Source: Paludibacteraceae bacterium (GTDB lineage Bacteria; Bacteroidota; Bacteroidia; Bacteroidales; Paludibacteraceae). Taken from it: a DNA stretch of 64,000 bases. A model generated the notes under the pieces. It was not told the DNA's origin. It made no database searches and was given only the letters and a program-made list of their open reading frames with translations. Positions 1-8,031 of this stretch are shown here, in pieces. A program made the position numbers and the translations under genes. The DNA is taken from the NCBI GenBank assembly GCA_017443145.1, contig JAFSPA010000006.1, forward strand, positions 248,001 through 312,000, read 5' to 3'. How positions within the stretch are numbered: the stretch's first letter is position 1; each line of letters opens with the position of its first letter.

Positions 1-2
1 AA

Positions 3-509
3 GACCCTACTGCTAAAGTTGCTACAGAGCAAACCATTAAGTTTCTCCGTAAGCAGATCTCCAAATTAGAGGATGAGATTACTAATCTATCTAATAAAGA
101 GTTTAAACACCAAATGGAGTTGCTCACTTCCATTAAAGGTATTGGCAAAAATATCGCTTCTGCACTTATAATGGCTACAGGAGGTTTTACGTACTTTAGT
201 AGTGCTAAACAGATTTCTCGGTTCCTGGGATTATGTCCCACTTACCAGCAATCAGGTACGTCAGTCAATGTCAAAGGTCACATTAATCGCAATGGCGATA
301 CACATCTACGTAGTTTATTGTATGTTGTAGCATTCGCATCTATTAGAAGCAATACTGCATGTAAAGAAACTTACGAAAGATTGCGTTCGAGGGGTAAATC
401 TGGTAGAGTCGCAATTATTGCCATTGCTAACAAACTTATCCGACAAGCTTTCGCTATTGTTACCAACAATCGACCCTATATAGATGGATATGTATCATCA
501 TTAGCGTAA
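3..509 (+). CDS. IS110-family transposase, C-terminal part (5' end outside window)
   Basis: The frame is open from the first bases of the window, so the gene begins upstream. A helical charged stretch leads into a Transposase_20-type domain: a helix-hairpin-helix-like segment (TSIKGIGKNIASALI) is followed by the FLGLCPTYQQSG, GHINRNGDTHLRSLLY and AIANKLIRQAF blocks typical of the IS110/IS1111 C-terminal catalytic region, which carries the conserved Ser/Gly motif. The N-terminal DEDD RuvC-like domain is not in view. IS110 elements lack classical terminal inverted repeats, and none is seen after the stop. The gene ends naturally with a TAA, so truncation is only by the window edge as far as can be seen. 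It is the only transposase gene recognised in the window. Confidence 0.85.
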   Translation, partial: DPTAKVATEQTIKFLRKQISKLEDEITNLSNKEFKHQMELLTSIKGIGKNIASALIMATGGFTYFSSAKQISRFLGLCPTYQQSGTSVNVKGHINRNGDTHLRSLLYVVAFASIRSNTACKETYERLRSRGKSGRVAIIAIANKLIRQAFAIVTNNRPYIDGYVSSLA

Positions 510-567
510 AAAATCATTTTTTTGTCACTTTTTTAATATAGTTCGTTAATAATTTAATATTTCGTTA

Positions 568-597
568 TTACGGGATTACGTGATTACGTGATCACGA
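568..597. repeat. Imperfect 8-bp tandem array (GATTACGT-like)
   Basis: About three to four units related to GATTACGT (ATTACGG, GATTACGT, GATTACGT, GATCACGA) run across the 3' end of the hypoxanthine phosphoribosyltransferase gene. The stop codon of that gene lies inside the last unit. It belongs to the same class of short 7-8 bp arrays found elsewhere in this window. Confidence 0.6.
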
Positions 598-1137
598 TTG
601 TTCTTTTATTTTATAGATTGCGTCGAGGTTGCGGGTGAAACCTTCGAGGTCAAGGCCATAGCCGATGACGAACTCGTTGGTAATGCGTCGTACGACATAG
701 TCGGGTTCGGCATCAGCGAATTGGAGTTTATCGGGTTTGCAAAGCAAGGCAGCTACGCGGACGGATGCTGCACCTTGGTCGAGCAAGTACTGCTTGAGGT
801 GGTGTATTGTAAGTCCTGTATCGACAATGTCTTCGACGACGATGATGTCGCGACCTTCTATGTTCTGCTGCAACGGAACGATAAAGCGTATCTCGCCGGT
901 AGAGGTCATGCCTTCGTAAGACTTAACGCGAACAAAGGTTATTTTACAGCGTCCGTTGAAACGCCGTACGAGGTCAGCAGCGAAGATAAAAGCACCGTTC
1001 AGGACGACGACGAAGAGAGGGGATTTGGTTTTATAGTCTTCGTTGATGCGATCTGCAACAGGTTGAATCTCTGCTGCGATCTGAGCGGGAGTGATCCACT
1101 CTTCAAAAATATGTCCTTGTTCTTCGATGGTTCGCAT
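592..1137 (-). CDS. hpt: Hypoxanthine phosphoribosyltransferase
   Basis: Purine salvage enzyme of 181 residues, the usual size: hypoxanthine or guanine plus PRPP gives IMP or GMP, in the cytoplasm. The PRPP-binding signature VVEDIVDTGLT is at residues 100-110. The flexible-loop segment VKSYEGMTSTGEI and the C-terminal ITNEFVIGYGLDLEG block, which contacts the purine, are also present. It lies 11 bp after hflX on the same strand, so the two are likely co-transcribed. Its stop codon sits in a short tandem repeat. Assignment to hpt rather than a xanthine-specific enzyme is from overall resemblance to bacterial HPRTs. Confidence 0.93.
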   Translation of the reverse strand: MRTIEEQGHIFEEWITPAQIAAEIQPVADRINEDYKTKSPLFVVVLNGAFIFAADLVRRFNGRCKITFVRVKSYEGMTSTGEIRFIVPLQQNIEGRDIIVVEDIVDTGLTIHHLKQYLLDQGAASVRVAALLCKPDKLQFADAEPDYVVRRITNEFVIGYGLDLEGFTRNLDAIYKIKEQS

Positions 1138-1148
1138 GGTTATCCGTT

Positions 1149-2387
1149 TTAGTTTTCCGATTCCTCATAGTTTTGGAAGAGGAAGTCGTTGTAGGGGTAT
1201 CGTTGTATGTGTATGGCTTTGATGCGGTTATACATAAGTTGTTTGAGGGTGTCGATGTTTTCTTTGTTCTTAGCGGAAATAAAGATACAATCGTCGTGCA
1301 GTTTGGCCATCCACGTTTTCTGTAGGTCTTCGAGTGATAAGTTCTCTCGTGTGACGGGTGTTAAGTCGTCTTCGTCTTTAGGTGTGTAGGTAAAGGCGTC
1401 AATCTTGTTGAAGACAACTATTCGGGGTAGCACTTTATCGCCTAAAAGGCTGTTTATTGTTTGTTCGACGACTTCGTACTGCTCTTCGAAGTTAGGGTGC
1501 GCTATATCGACGACGTGTATAAGCAGGTCGGCTTCGCGTACTTCGTCGAGAGTTGATTTGAAGGACTCGACTAAGTGGTGTGGCAGTTTGCGGATAAAGC
1601 CGACGGTGTCGGAGAGCAGGAAAGGTAAGTTTTCAATGGTCACTTTGCGGACGGTGGTATCGAGAGTGGCGAAGAGTTTGTTTTCGGCAAAGACCTCGGA
1701 CTTAGAGAGGATGTTCATTAGTGTTGATTTGCCGACGTTGGTATAACCGACGAGTGCTACTCGCACCATTTTGCCACGATTTTGCCGTTGTGTAGCCATT
1801 TGTCGGTCGATCCGTTTGAGGTCTTCTCGCAGTAGAGCTATACGGCTACCTATAATACGTTTATCGGCTTCTATCTGGGTTTCACCGGTACCACGGTTAG
1901 TTCCTCCACCTCCTCGTTGTCTGTCCAAGTGGCTCCACATACGCGTAAGGCGCGGGAGCATATATTGAAGGTGTGCGAGTTCGACTTGTGTTTTAGCGTA
2001 AGAAGTCTGCGCACGCTGGAGGAATATTTCAAGGATCAATATTGTTCGGTCCATGACGCGTATCTCGTGTCTATCTTTGGGGTTATCTCTCCAGTTGAGT
2101 TCGCGTTCGATATTACGCAATTGTCTGGGTGATAGTTCATCGTCAAAGATGACGAGATCGACAGGCGTCTCGGAATGTTGTTTCGCAATGATGTACTGCC
2201 TTATTTCTTCGAGTTTGCCGGACCCGACATAGGTATTGGTGTCGGGGAAGTTGAGACGTTGGATAAACCGTTTGAGCGGAGTTATGTTTCGTGTATCGGC
2301 AAGGAAGGCAAGTTCGTCGAGATATTCCTTGGTACGTTCTTCCGGTTGTTGCGGTGTTATGAGTCCAACTAAGATGGCATTCTCCAT
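1149..2387 (-). CDS. hflX: GTPase HflX
   Basis: Ribosome-associated GTPase of 412 residues; HflX proteins split stalled 70S ribosomes under stress. The N-terminal HflX domain (YVGSGKLEEIRQYI, then the DDELSPRQLRNIE block) is followed by a helical region and the glycine-rich GGGGTNRGTGETQIE signature. The G domain has G1 ALVGYTNVGKST (about residue 215), G3 DTVGFI and G4 NKID. The C-terminal part is short. It is preceded by the gene ending at 2407 and followed by hpt with 11 bp between. No promoter was recognised directly in front, so it may be read from upstream. Confidence 0.95.
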   Translation of the reverse strand: MENAILVGLITPQQPEERTKEYLDELAFLADTRNITPLKRFIQRLNFPDTNTYVGSGKLEEIRQYIIAKQHSETPVDLVIFDDELSPRQLRNIERELNWRDNPKDRHEIRVMDRTILILEIFLQRAQTSYAKTQVELAHLQYMLPRLTRMWSHLDRQRGGGGTNRGTGETQIEADKRIIGSRIALLREDLKRIDRQMATQRQNRGKMVRVALVGYTNVGKSTLMNILSKSEVFAENKLFATLDTTVRKVTIENLPFLLSDTVGFIRKLPHHLVESFKSTLDEVREADLLIHVVDIAHPNFEEQYEVVEQTINSLLGDKVLPRIVVFNKIDAFTYTPKDEDDLTPVTRENLSLEDLQKTWMAKLHDDCIFISAKNKENIDTLKQLMYNRIKAIHIQRYPYNDFLFQNYEESEN

Positions 2388-2406
2388 AAATGGCAGATAT
2401 GGTATG

Positions 2407-3426
2407 TTATTTCACTACAGCTCCGTTGAGGTTGTAGTGTGTGTTATTTACTTTGAGGATAAGGTGTCCATTCTCTATGGCTTTGATCGCTACGTTGTTT
2501 GGCGTGATAGCGTTCGTGTTCTGGATACCTTCTTCGGGTTCTTCCTCATAGAGGTAGTAGCCAATTTCGAGTGTTTGGTCTATGAGGTAGGTTTTGTTAT
2601 CTTCGTCGCCTGTGAGAGATGCTTCGATTTTGAGGGTAGCATATTCCTCTTCCAAGTCGATGTGGATAACGGTGAGTTTAAGTACTCCGGCAGAGAAAGA
2701 AACAAGAGTTGTGTCAGCGCCATTGTCTCTCTCGAGCATGCAATACTCGGGATCAAGCGTCATATCGTCCACGGTGAACGTACCTTCCGGCTGGATGTCG
2801 GATTCGGGATAGAAGGTGAGGAAGAGGAAGTCTCCATCTCCTACGAGGTATCCTTCCGGATCAATAGGGATATTGGTTAGATAGAGTTCGAGGACTTGGT
2901 AGTCGGCATAGTGAATACCATCAATATATCCGTCTTTGAAGACGATGGTTTCAGTTTCGGGTTCGACAGCATTTGGTCCTTTGACGATGCTTGTGAGATA
3001 GCAATCAGCTTGTAGGCCAATGGCTTCTGTGTCTTTGAAGTACTTACCGACCGCGACGACGGTATCTCCGACGTGGAGAACAGTACCGTTTTTGCTGGTA
3101 ACGGAGTTAACACCGAAGAGGTTTTTGCTTTTTGGATTAAACGCGGGTGATGAAGTCTTAAATGTATCGGCATCGAGTGCGTAGCATCTTTCGAGGTCGA
3201 ACTCATCGTCAGTACCTGTTGCGTCTTTGAGATAGATATATACGCTTCCTTTGTCCACGAATTCATTCGGATAGAATTCGATTACGGAGACCACGCCTCT
3301 AACGGCGATACTATCGTCTTGTGCGATTGTAGCGTTGACGGCCTCATGTACTTCGTACTGAGTGAGCGCGGCAGAGGCAGTTAATGCGATAAGCGTTATA
3401 GCGAGTACAGCGAACCCTTTTTTCAT
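2407..3426 (-). CDS. Secreted OB-fold protein with short C-terminal sorting-like motif
   Basis: Exported protein of 339 residues. I chose the ATG at 3426 because it opens a good signal peptide (MKKGFAVLAITLIALTASA); an upstream in-frame ATG at 3453 would put extra residues before it. After cleavage comes an OB-fold-like domain of the kind common in Bacteroidota surface proteins (QYEVHEAVNATI...IAVRGVVSVIEF...GSVYIYLKDATG...LHVGDTVVAVGKYF). Next is a beta-rich module beginning near ETIVFKDGYIDGIHY that matches modules in the neighbouring 649-residue protein. The last residues (AIENGHLILKVNNTHYNLNG) form a motif shared with four other secreted proteins in this window. Function unknown. It is the third of three related genes in a row. 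Confidence 0.75.
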   Translation of the reverse strand: MKKGFAVLAITLIALTASAALTQYEVHEAVNATIAQDDSIAVRGVVSVIEFYPNEFVDKGSVYIYLKDATGTDDEFDLERCYALDADTFKTSSPAFNPKSKNLFGVNSVTSKNGTVLHVGDTVVAVGKYFKDTEAIGLQADCYLTSIVKGPNAVEPETETIVFKDGYIDGIHYADYQVLELYLTNIPIDPEGYLVGDGDFLFLTFYPESDIQPEGTFTVDDMTLDPEYCMLERDNGADTTLVSFSAGVLKLTVIHIDLEEEYATLKIEASLTGDEDNKTYLIDQTLEIGYYLYEEEPEEGIQNTNAITPNNVAIKAIENGHLILKVNNTHYNLNGAVVK

Positions 3427-3445
3427 GATAATTAGTTGGTTTTTG

Positions 3446-3487
3446 AATAACACACCGAAGCCCGGTTAAGGCTTCGGTGTTGTTATT
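3446..3487 (-). terminator. Strong intercistronic hairpin between two related secreted-protein genes
   Basis: The stem pairs 3446-3462 with 3470-3487: 17 pairs with one bulged base, core CACCGAAGCC / GGCTTCGGTG, loop of 7 bases. It lies 17 bp past the stop of the 649-residue protein gene and 20 bp before the next start. There is no clear U-tract on the minus strand, so it could be a weak terminator, an attenuator or an mRNA 3'-end stabiliser. Confidence 0.6.
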
Positions 3488-3503
3488 TAGCATGTCGTTT
3501 TAT

Positions 3504-5453
3504 TTATTTTACGATAGCGCCGTTTACGTTGTAGCGAACGCCGTTCACGTTAATGAAGAGGTGACCGTTTTCGATAGCTTTGAGAACGTTGCTCTTAACG
3601 GTCTCAACGTTATTGATAGCAGCAGGCTCATCACCAGGAATAGTCATAGTTACTTGATAGAGCGTGTTGTTGTAGCAGAGGAGGTTAGCTTCAACGAGGT
3701 AGCCATTCTCTACATCAGCAGGAGTAACTTCGATTTCAGCGGTGTAAATAGATACAACGTTGTCATCATCCAACCAGATAGCCGAATATTGTGCATCGAG
3801 ATCAGTCTCGTCGTATGTGCCTTCGAACTCATCAGTATAGATATAGAGTTGAACATACAATCCGGTAGCATCCTCACCCATTACACCGATTTCTTCGTCA
3901 GAAGACTCTGTATCAAGTTCTGCATTGTCAATCGTTACAGTAACGGTTGTTTCGGGTTTCGGCTCTGCATAGTGGAACTTGAGGTTGTATGTATTTCCGT
4001 CGGAACCAACGAATGTACCTGCGAGGTCAATTGTTTCATCAGCATTAACGGTAACGACAATATTAGCCGATACCATAGTGATTTCGTTATCGTTAGCATC
4101 GTAGATAACACAGTAGTCAGCATACAAATCAGCTTCAGTATATGTTCCGGCGATTTCTGTAGAAGCGCCAACATAAGCCAAGCTTACATAATAGTCATCG
4201 TTTTGAGCCTGTACTTGCCAGAAATAAGTTCCTTCTGATATCTCACCACCTGACACTTGCACGCCAGAGTTGATGGTGATGTCGATAGTTTGCGGAACGA
4301 ACGGAGCCGATTTGATATCAACGAGGTAGCAGCCTTGGTTAAGTTCGTGGGTAGTATTGTAGAGTTTGTACGGACCAAAACCAATAACTGTATCACCTAC
4401 GGCGAGTTTAACGTTATTAGCGTCGGTAGCAGAAGTAAATTCTACGACTGTAGTGCTTTCGGGATCGTAAGCAGGAGTAGTTGCCGTGAACTTCACATTG
4501 TTTAGAGCCTGACTATTGAAGAACTGGAACTCGCCTTCTCCGCCTGTAGCATCTTTAACATAGATGGTTAACGAGCCATAAGTTGCGAAGTTGGAGCCTT
4601 TAGCAGTCATCTTGGTAACGACGCCACGAACAGCAACCATATCGCCATCGGCAAGAGTAGCAGCAATAGCTTGAGCTACTTCGTATTGCGGAACTTTGGT
4701 AAAGGTCTTTTCAGCCACGGTGCTCTGTGCTTCTGTAGAAAGGCTGTAAGCCAAAGCCTTAACAGTAGTAGTTGCAGTAACTTTGAAAGGAGCGTTATAA
4801 GATTGTGTACTTCCGCTGGGTTCGCCTGCTACGAGCAAAGGTTCAGAACCATCATCGGTATAATAGATCTCGCATCCTGCTTCAGCAGTAATAGAAACTG
4901 TTGTTTCTTCAAGGAAGTTGACATCACCAGTAATAACCGGTTTCTCAATTCCAGTAGAAGCTGCTTTCTTGTAGAGAGACAAAGCACCACCTGTTGCAGA
5001 GGCATAGCATGCAAAACCATAGGTGCTATTTTTACGGAGCCATTTATTATTCGGATCTGTACCGGCAGCACGAGCGACATTAGCGAACTCATAGGTACCA
5101 GAAGCCTCCCATAGAGCGTTATCCGTTGTGGCAGCGTCTAATAAAGCAGCTTGGTTTTTGTTGTTAGTACTTCCGGCGTACTTAGCTGCATCAGCATTAT
5201 AGATTGTCCAGTTATCACCACTTTTAGCTATGTGCCAGATTAAGTTGTCAGCAGGATCTACAACATTGTCACCAGTAAATGTCAAAGCGGAGAATTGCAA
5301 ACGGTTAGAAGCCACCGAAGCCTGCATAGCAGCTCCGTCATAGGTAATCAGATAGTCACCTTCTACCAAGTCACCTGTGAAAGGCTCAAAAGTTGTTGCG
5401 AACATAGTTGTTGCAAACAATGTTGCAGCGATAATAGAAAATAATTTACGCAT
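3504..5453 (-). CDS. Secreted multidomain protein: chitobiase-like C-terminal domain, OB fold, repeated beta modules
   Basis: Exported protein of 649 residues. The signal peptide is MRKLFSIIAATLFATTMFA. Residues about 20-170 form an unassigned domain; about 172-255 resemble the chitobiase/hexosaminidase C-terminal (CHB_HEX_C) domain (ISITAEAGCEIYYTDDGSEP style); about 257-385 are an OB fold (QYEVAQAIAATLADGDMVAVRGVVTKM). Two related beta modules follow (about 388-500 and 505-610), both with a GTY/EADL/DLxAxY pattern. The tail KAIENGHLFINVNGVRYNVN is the shared C-terminal motif. No catalytic residues can be named. It probably sits on the cell surface or in the medium. The upstream gap carries an 11-bp tandem array and a small hairpin. 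A substrate-binding or adhesive role is only inference. Confidence 0.75.
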   Translation of the reverse strand: MRKLFSIIAATLFATTMFATTFEPFTGDLVEGDYLITYDGAAMQASVASNRLQFSALTFTGDNVVDPADNLIWHIAKSGDNWTIYNADAAKYAGSTNNKNQAALLDAATTDNALWEASGTYEFANVARAAGTDPNNKWLRKNSTYGFACYASATGGALSLYKKAASTGIEKPVITGDVNFLEETTVSITAEAGCEIYYTDDGSEPLLVAGEPSGSTQSYNAPFKVTATTTVKALAYSLSTEAQSTVAEKTFTKVPQYEVAQAIAATLADGDMVAVRGVVTKMTAKGSNFATYGSLTIYVKDATGGEGEFQFFNSQALNNVKFTATTPAYDPESTTVVEFTSATDANNVKLAVGDTVIGFGPYKLYNTTHELNQGCYLVDIKSAPFVPQTIDITINSGVQVSGGEISEGTYFWQVQAQNDDYYVSLAYVGASTEIAGTYTEADLYADYCVIYDANDNEITMVSANIVVTVNADETIDLAGTFVGSDGNTYNLKFHYAEPKPETTVTVTIDNAELDTESSDEEIGVMGEDATGLYVQLYIYTDEFEGTYDETDLDAQYSAIWLDDDNVVSIYTAEIEVTPADVENGYLVEANLLCYNNTLYQVTMTIPGDEPAAINNVETVKSNVLKAIENGHLFINVNGVRYNVNGAIVK

Positions 5454-5491
5454 AATTTGTTTAATTTAATTTATTGTTATCTTTTTGCAGA

Positions 5492-5519
5492 CTCACCGGG
5501 GCTTTTCAGTCCCGATGAG
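5492..5519. other. Small imperfect hairpin in the gap between two secreted-protein genes
   Basis: CTCACCGGG at 5492-5500 pairs with CCCGATGAG at 5511-5519 (one internal mismatch), loop of 10 bases. It stands between the 11-bp array and the start of the 649-residue protein gene. No U-tract follows, so calling it a terminator is not supported. Confidence 0.35.
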
Positions 5520-5537
5520 GTCTCGATTGTCTTAGGA

Positions 5538-5581
5538 TAATAGTACAGTAATAGTCCAATAATAGTCCAATAACAGTACAG
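5538..5581. repeat. 11-bp tandem array, capped layout (4 units)
   Basis: Four units of exactly 11 bp: TAATAGTACAG, two copies of TAATAGTCCAA, then TAACAGTACAG. The outer units carry TACAG, the inner ones TCCAA. The same cap-inner-cap arrangement is found at 16031-16096, there with four inner units. It lies in the gap between two secreted-protein genes on the minus strand. Confidence 0.9.
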
Positions 5582-5604
5582 TAATTATCGTAGTTGTGTT
5601 CTAC

Positions 5605-6492
5605 TTATTTTACGATAGCTCCGGCAGCGTTGTATTTAACGCCATTGCGGATGATGTAAAGTTGACCGTCCTCGATCACTTTCATAGCTTTTACGCTTTG
5701 TGCGTTCACGTTATTGATAGCGGAAGGTTCAGGAATTACCTCAGCAACGCAGTTCATCATCTGCATACCGAGTTTCTCTTGTCCACTTGACTCGTATTTA
5801 TTGAGACGTAGTTGACCCTTAACAGAAACATAAGCACCCTCTTCAATAGCCACTTTCGTTGAAGCGCGATAAGCACCAAAACTCATCTTAACGCCGATCT
5901 CGTCGGTCAAATAGAATGATTGGTTATTATAATCCGAGCTCCAATCACCTTTACTCATATTTCCGCTATGGTATCCATGAACATCATAGAATCTTTTTGA
6001 AAGGATTTCTTCACCTACAGCAGGATTTCCAAGAGCCTCTGTGAGTTCAATAGCTTTAGCGACATTGATCTCTTCGATAACAAGATCTGCAGCCGTATAA
6101 CGTTCGCCGGTACCTTTCGTACGGATTTCGTAGCCAGAGATTTTGTCTGTTTCGTAAACAGGATCACCAGATTTAGGAGTGTACTTTTTCAAAGTAGTAG
6201 TAACAGCAATTTGGTCGCCAACTACAGGAATCAGGTCAGCATCTTTGTCTTTGAAAGAGAGGCGATACACCTCGAACATTTTGCCACCAGTAGCCTCGTC
6301 AGCCATCCAGAAAGTGATGTTGCTGTAGATGGGGCTGGCATAGTCAATAATCTCGGTAACATAACCTACAACAGTGTACTCAGCCTTGTCGCTTGCATCG
6401 ATTTTAGTTTTTGCATCAGCGCAAGTGATGTCAGCAGCAAACATAGACATAGAAGTCAGCGCCGCGATAGCAAATAAGAATACTTTTTTCAT
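5605..6492 (-). CDS. Secreted OB-fold protein with short C-terminal sorting-like motif
   Basis: Exported protein of 295 residues with signal peptide MKKVFLFAIAALTSMSMFA. Two OB-fold-like halves can be seen: ADITCADAKTKIDASDKAEYTVVGYVTEIID...VVGDQIAVTTTLKKY, and a second in VAKAIELTEALGNPAVGEE...EEGAYVSVKGQLRLNKY. The tail KVIEDGQLYIIRNGVKYNAA is the shared C-terminal motif. It is the first of three tandem relatives. A clear promoter about 70 bp upstream (6568-6599) suggests it heads a transcript. Function unknown; nucleic-acid binding should not be assumed, since this OB type is usual in Bacteroidota exoproteins. Confidence 0.75.
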   Translation of the reverse strand: MKKVFLFAIAALTSMSMFAADITCADAKTKIDASDKAEYTVVGYVTEIIDYASPIYSNITFWMADEATGGKMFEVYRLSFKDKDADLIPVVGDQIAVTTTLKKYTPKSGDPVYETDKISGYEIRTKGTGERYTAADLVIEEINVAKAIELTEALGNPAVGEEILSKRFYDVHGYHSGNMSKGDWSSDYNNQSFYLTDEIGVKMSFGAYRASTKVAIEEGAYVSVKGQLRLNKYESSGQEKLGMQMMNCVAEVIPEPSAINNVNAQSVKAMKVIEDGQLYIIRNGVKYNAAGAIVK

Positions 6493-6567
6493 GATAAAAA
6501 GATTTAAATTGTTAGTAAAAATTGGTTTATTTTAGTCCTTTCGGAACCATATTTATCAAAATCGCTG

Positions 6568-6599
6568 CAAAGATACAACATTTTTTTTGACCGTGCAAA
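6568..6599 (-). promoter_or_regulatory. Bacteroidota-type promoter for the OB-fold gene run
   Basis: On the minus strand TTTG is followed after exactly 20 bp by TATCTTTG, then C. The base run before the -7 box is A-rich and ends GTTG. The start codon is about 70 bp downstream. Confidence 0.75.
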
Positions 6600-6699
6600 T
6601 AAAAAATGCTTTTTTTGCAATTTTCATGTTACAAAACATGTTTTGGTGTGATTATGTGGTAGTATGCATATTACGATGCTCTTAGCCTTAGGTTATACT

Positions 6700-6765
6700 T
6701 ATCGACCGTGTATCGACCGTGTATCGACCGTGTATCTATCGTGTATCTATCGTGTATCTATCGTA
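6700..6765. repeat. 11-bp tandem array in two subfamilies (6 units)
   Basis: Three units TATCGACCGTG are followed by three units TATCTATCGTG (the last ends in A). Every unit is 11 bp. The array overlaps the 3' end of the glycosidase gene, whose stop codon (6736-6738) and last residues are encoded by repeat units. Confidence 0.92.
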
Positions 6766-8031
6766 GGGATCGGGTGTTTGGATGTAGTATTGTCGGATTG
6801 TGTCGCATACTCCGAGGGGATTTTGTAGTAGTGGTTTGGTGGAATAGAAGCATTCTCCCTCGATTTGTGGAATGGTTCGATTGATTTTCATCTGTCGGTC
6901 AATCTCATTGCCCGTGCGCCACGCGGAAGCTTCTTTTTCGCTTCCGAGGCGGTATGGAGCCATGCCGATGTATAGTTGGCAGGTGTTGGTTGGTTGTTGC
7001 TGTTTCTGCGCGTGGTAGAGATTGGCTTCGTCGACGCGAAGTGCCCACCAGTGAGCGAGCGTGTTGTAGTCGGCAGCTCGATTACCTATGTGCCAATAGA
7101 GTTGCGGGCAGACATAGTCAATCCATCCTTCGCGAATCCATAGGAGTACATCGGCATAGAGATTGTCGTAGTTAGTGAGTCCGGCAGTAGTAGCGCTACC
7201 GATGGAGTCTCGTGTGTTATTGCGCCAGACGCCGAAGGGAGAGATGCCGAACTTGACCCAAGGCTTAGTGGATCGGATGGTTTGCGAGATGTCTCGGATA
7301 GCCATATTGACGTTATTGCGTCTCCATTCGCGGATATCGGTAAAGCCTCTTGGATGTGCTTCGAAGCAAGCTTTGTCGGGCAGAGGGAGTCTCGGTTTAG
7401 GATACGGGTAGAAATAGTCATCCATATGGATGGCATCGATGTCGTAACGTGAAACGATATCTTCTACGACGAGGCAAATCCACTGTCTTGTTTCGTCGAG
7501 TCCGGGCTCGAAATACCATTGTTCTCCGTACTGCCAGAACCACTCGGGGTGTCGTTTCATGAGGTGGTTGGAGACGAGTTGTGACGTATCCATCATACTG
7601 ATGGTGACGCGGTATGGATTGAGCCAAGCGTGCACTTGCATATTGCGGTCGTGTGCCTCGGAAGTGATGAACTCAAGCGGGTCGTAGAGGTCGTCTATTC
7701 CGGAGAGTAAACCGCCGTAGTCCTGCCAGTATCCTTGAATGCCAGTGAGCCAATGTGACCAAGGTTCGAGTTCGGACCAGTAGAGTGCGTCGGCAGTCGG
7801 CCGCACCTGGAAGATGACCGCGTTGATGCCGATAGATTGTAGGCTGTCGAGGATGTCGATGAGTTCCTGCTGCTGTGTAGCGGGATATCCGACGGATTCG
7901 GTATTGGGCCAATCGATATTAGCGACGGTAGCGATCCAAGCTCCGCGGAAAGAGATTTCAGCTTTGAGCTGACAGCATTCAGCCATCAGCAAAGAGAGGA
8001 TTAGCAATATGTTAAGCCGTAATCTGTCCAT
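6736..8031 (-). CDS. Secreted family 10-like glycosidase (GHL10 / DUF187 type)
   Basis: Protein of 431 residues with an N-terminal hydrophobic signal (LNILLILSLLMAECC; a lipobox cysteine is possible), so it is exported. The (beta/alpha) barrel of the GHL10 family is recognisable from start to end: RGAWIATVANIDWP, the FQVRPTADALY strand, HAWLNPYRV, DAIHMDDYFYPYP (acidic pair likely in the active site), VKFGISPFGVW and WIDYVCPQLYWH. GHL10 enzymes are thought to act on cell-wall or related glycans; the substrate cannot be told here. Its first 20 bp overlap the end of recF. The last residues (YDRYTIDTR) are encoded inside an 11-bp repeat array, so the extreme C-terminus may vary between strains. 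Confidence 0.88.
   Translation of the reverse strand: MDRLRLNILLILSLLMAECCQLKAEISFRGAWIATVANIDWPNTESVGYPATQQQELIDILDSLQSIGINAVIFQVRPTADALYWSELEPWSHWLTGIQGYWQDYGGLLSGIDDLYDPLEFITSEAHDRNMQVHAWLNPYRVTISMMDTSQLVSNHLMKRHPEWFWQYGEQWYFEPGLDETRQWICLVVEDIVSRYDIDAIHMDDYFYPYPKPRLPLPDKACFEAHPRGFTDIREWRRNNVNMAIRDISQTIRSTKPWVKFGISPFGVWRNNTRDSIGSATTAGLTNYDNLYADVLLWIREGWIDYVCPQLYWHIGNRAADYNTLAHWWALRVDEANLYHAQKQQQPTNTCQLYIGMAPYRLGSEKEASAWRTGNEIDRQMKINRTIPQIEGECFYSTKPLLQNPLGVCDTIRQYYIQTPDPYDRYTIDTR

Noticed and set aside
3..509. IS110 gene as a broken transposase
   Set aside because: The missing N-terminus is due to the window edge; the visible part is intact.
510..591. Terminal inverted repeat of the insertion sequence
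   Set aside because: None found; IS110 elements usually have none.
598..1152. Open frame of 184 codons opposite hpt
   Set aside because: It is the antisense of a well-supported gene with clear HPRT motifs; composition has no known protein features.
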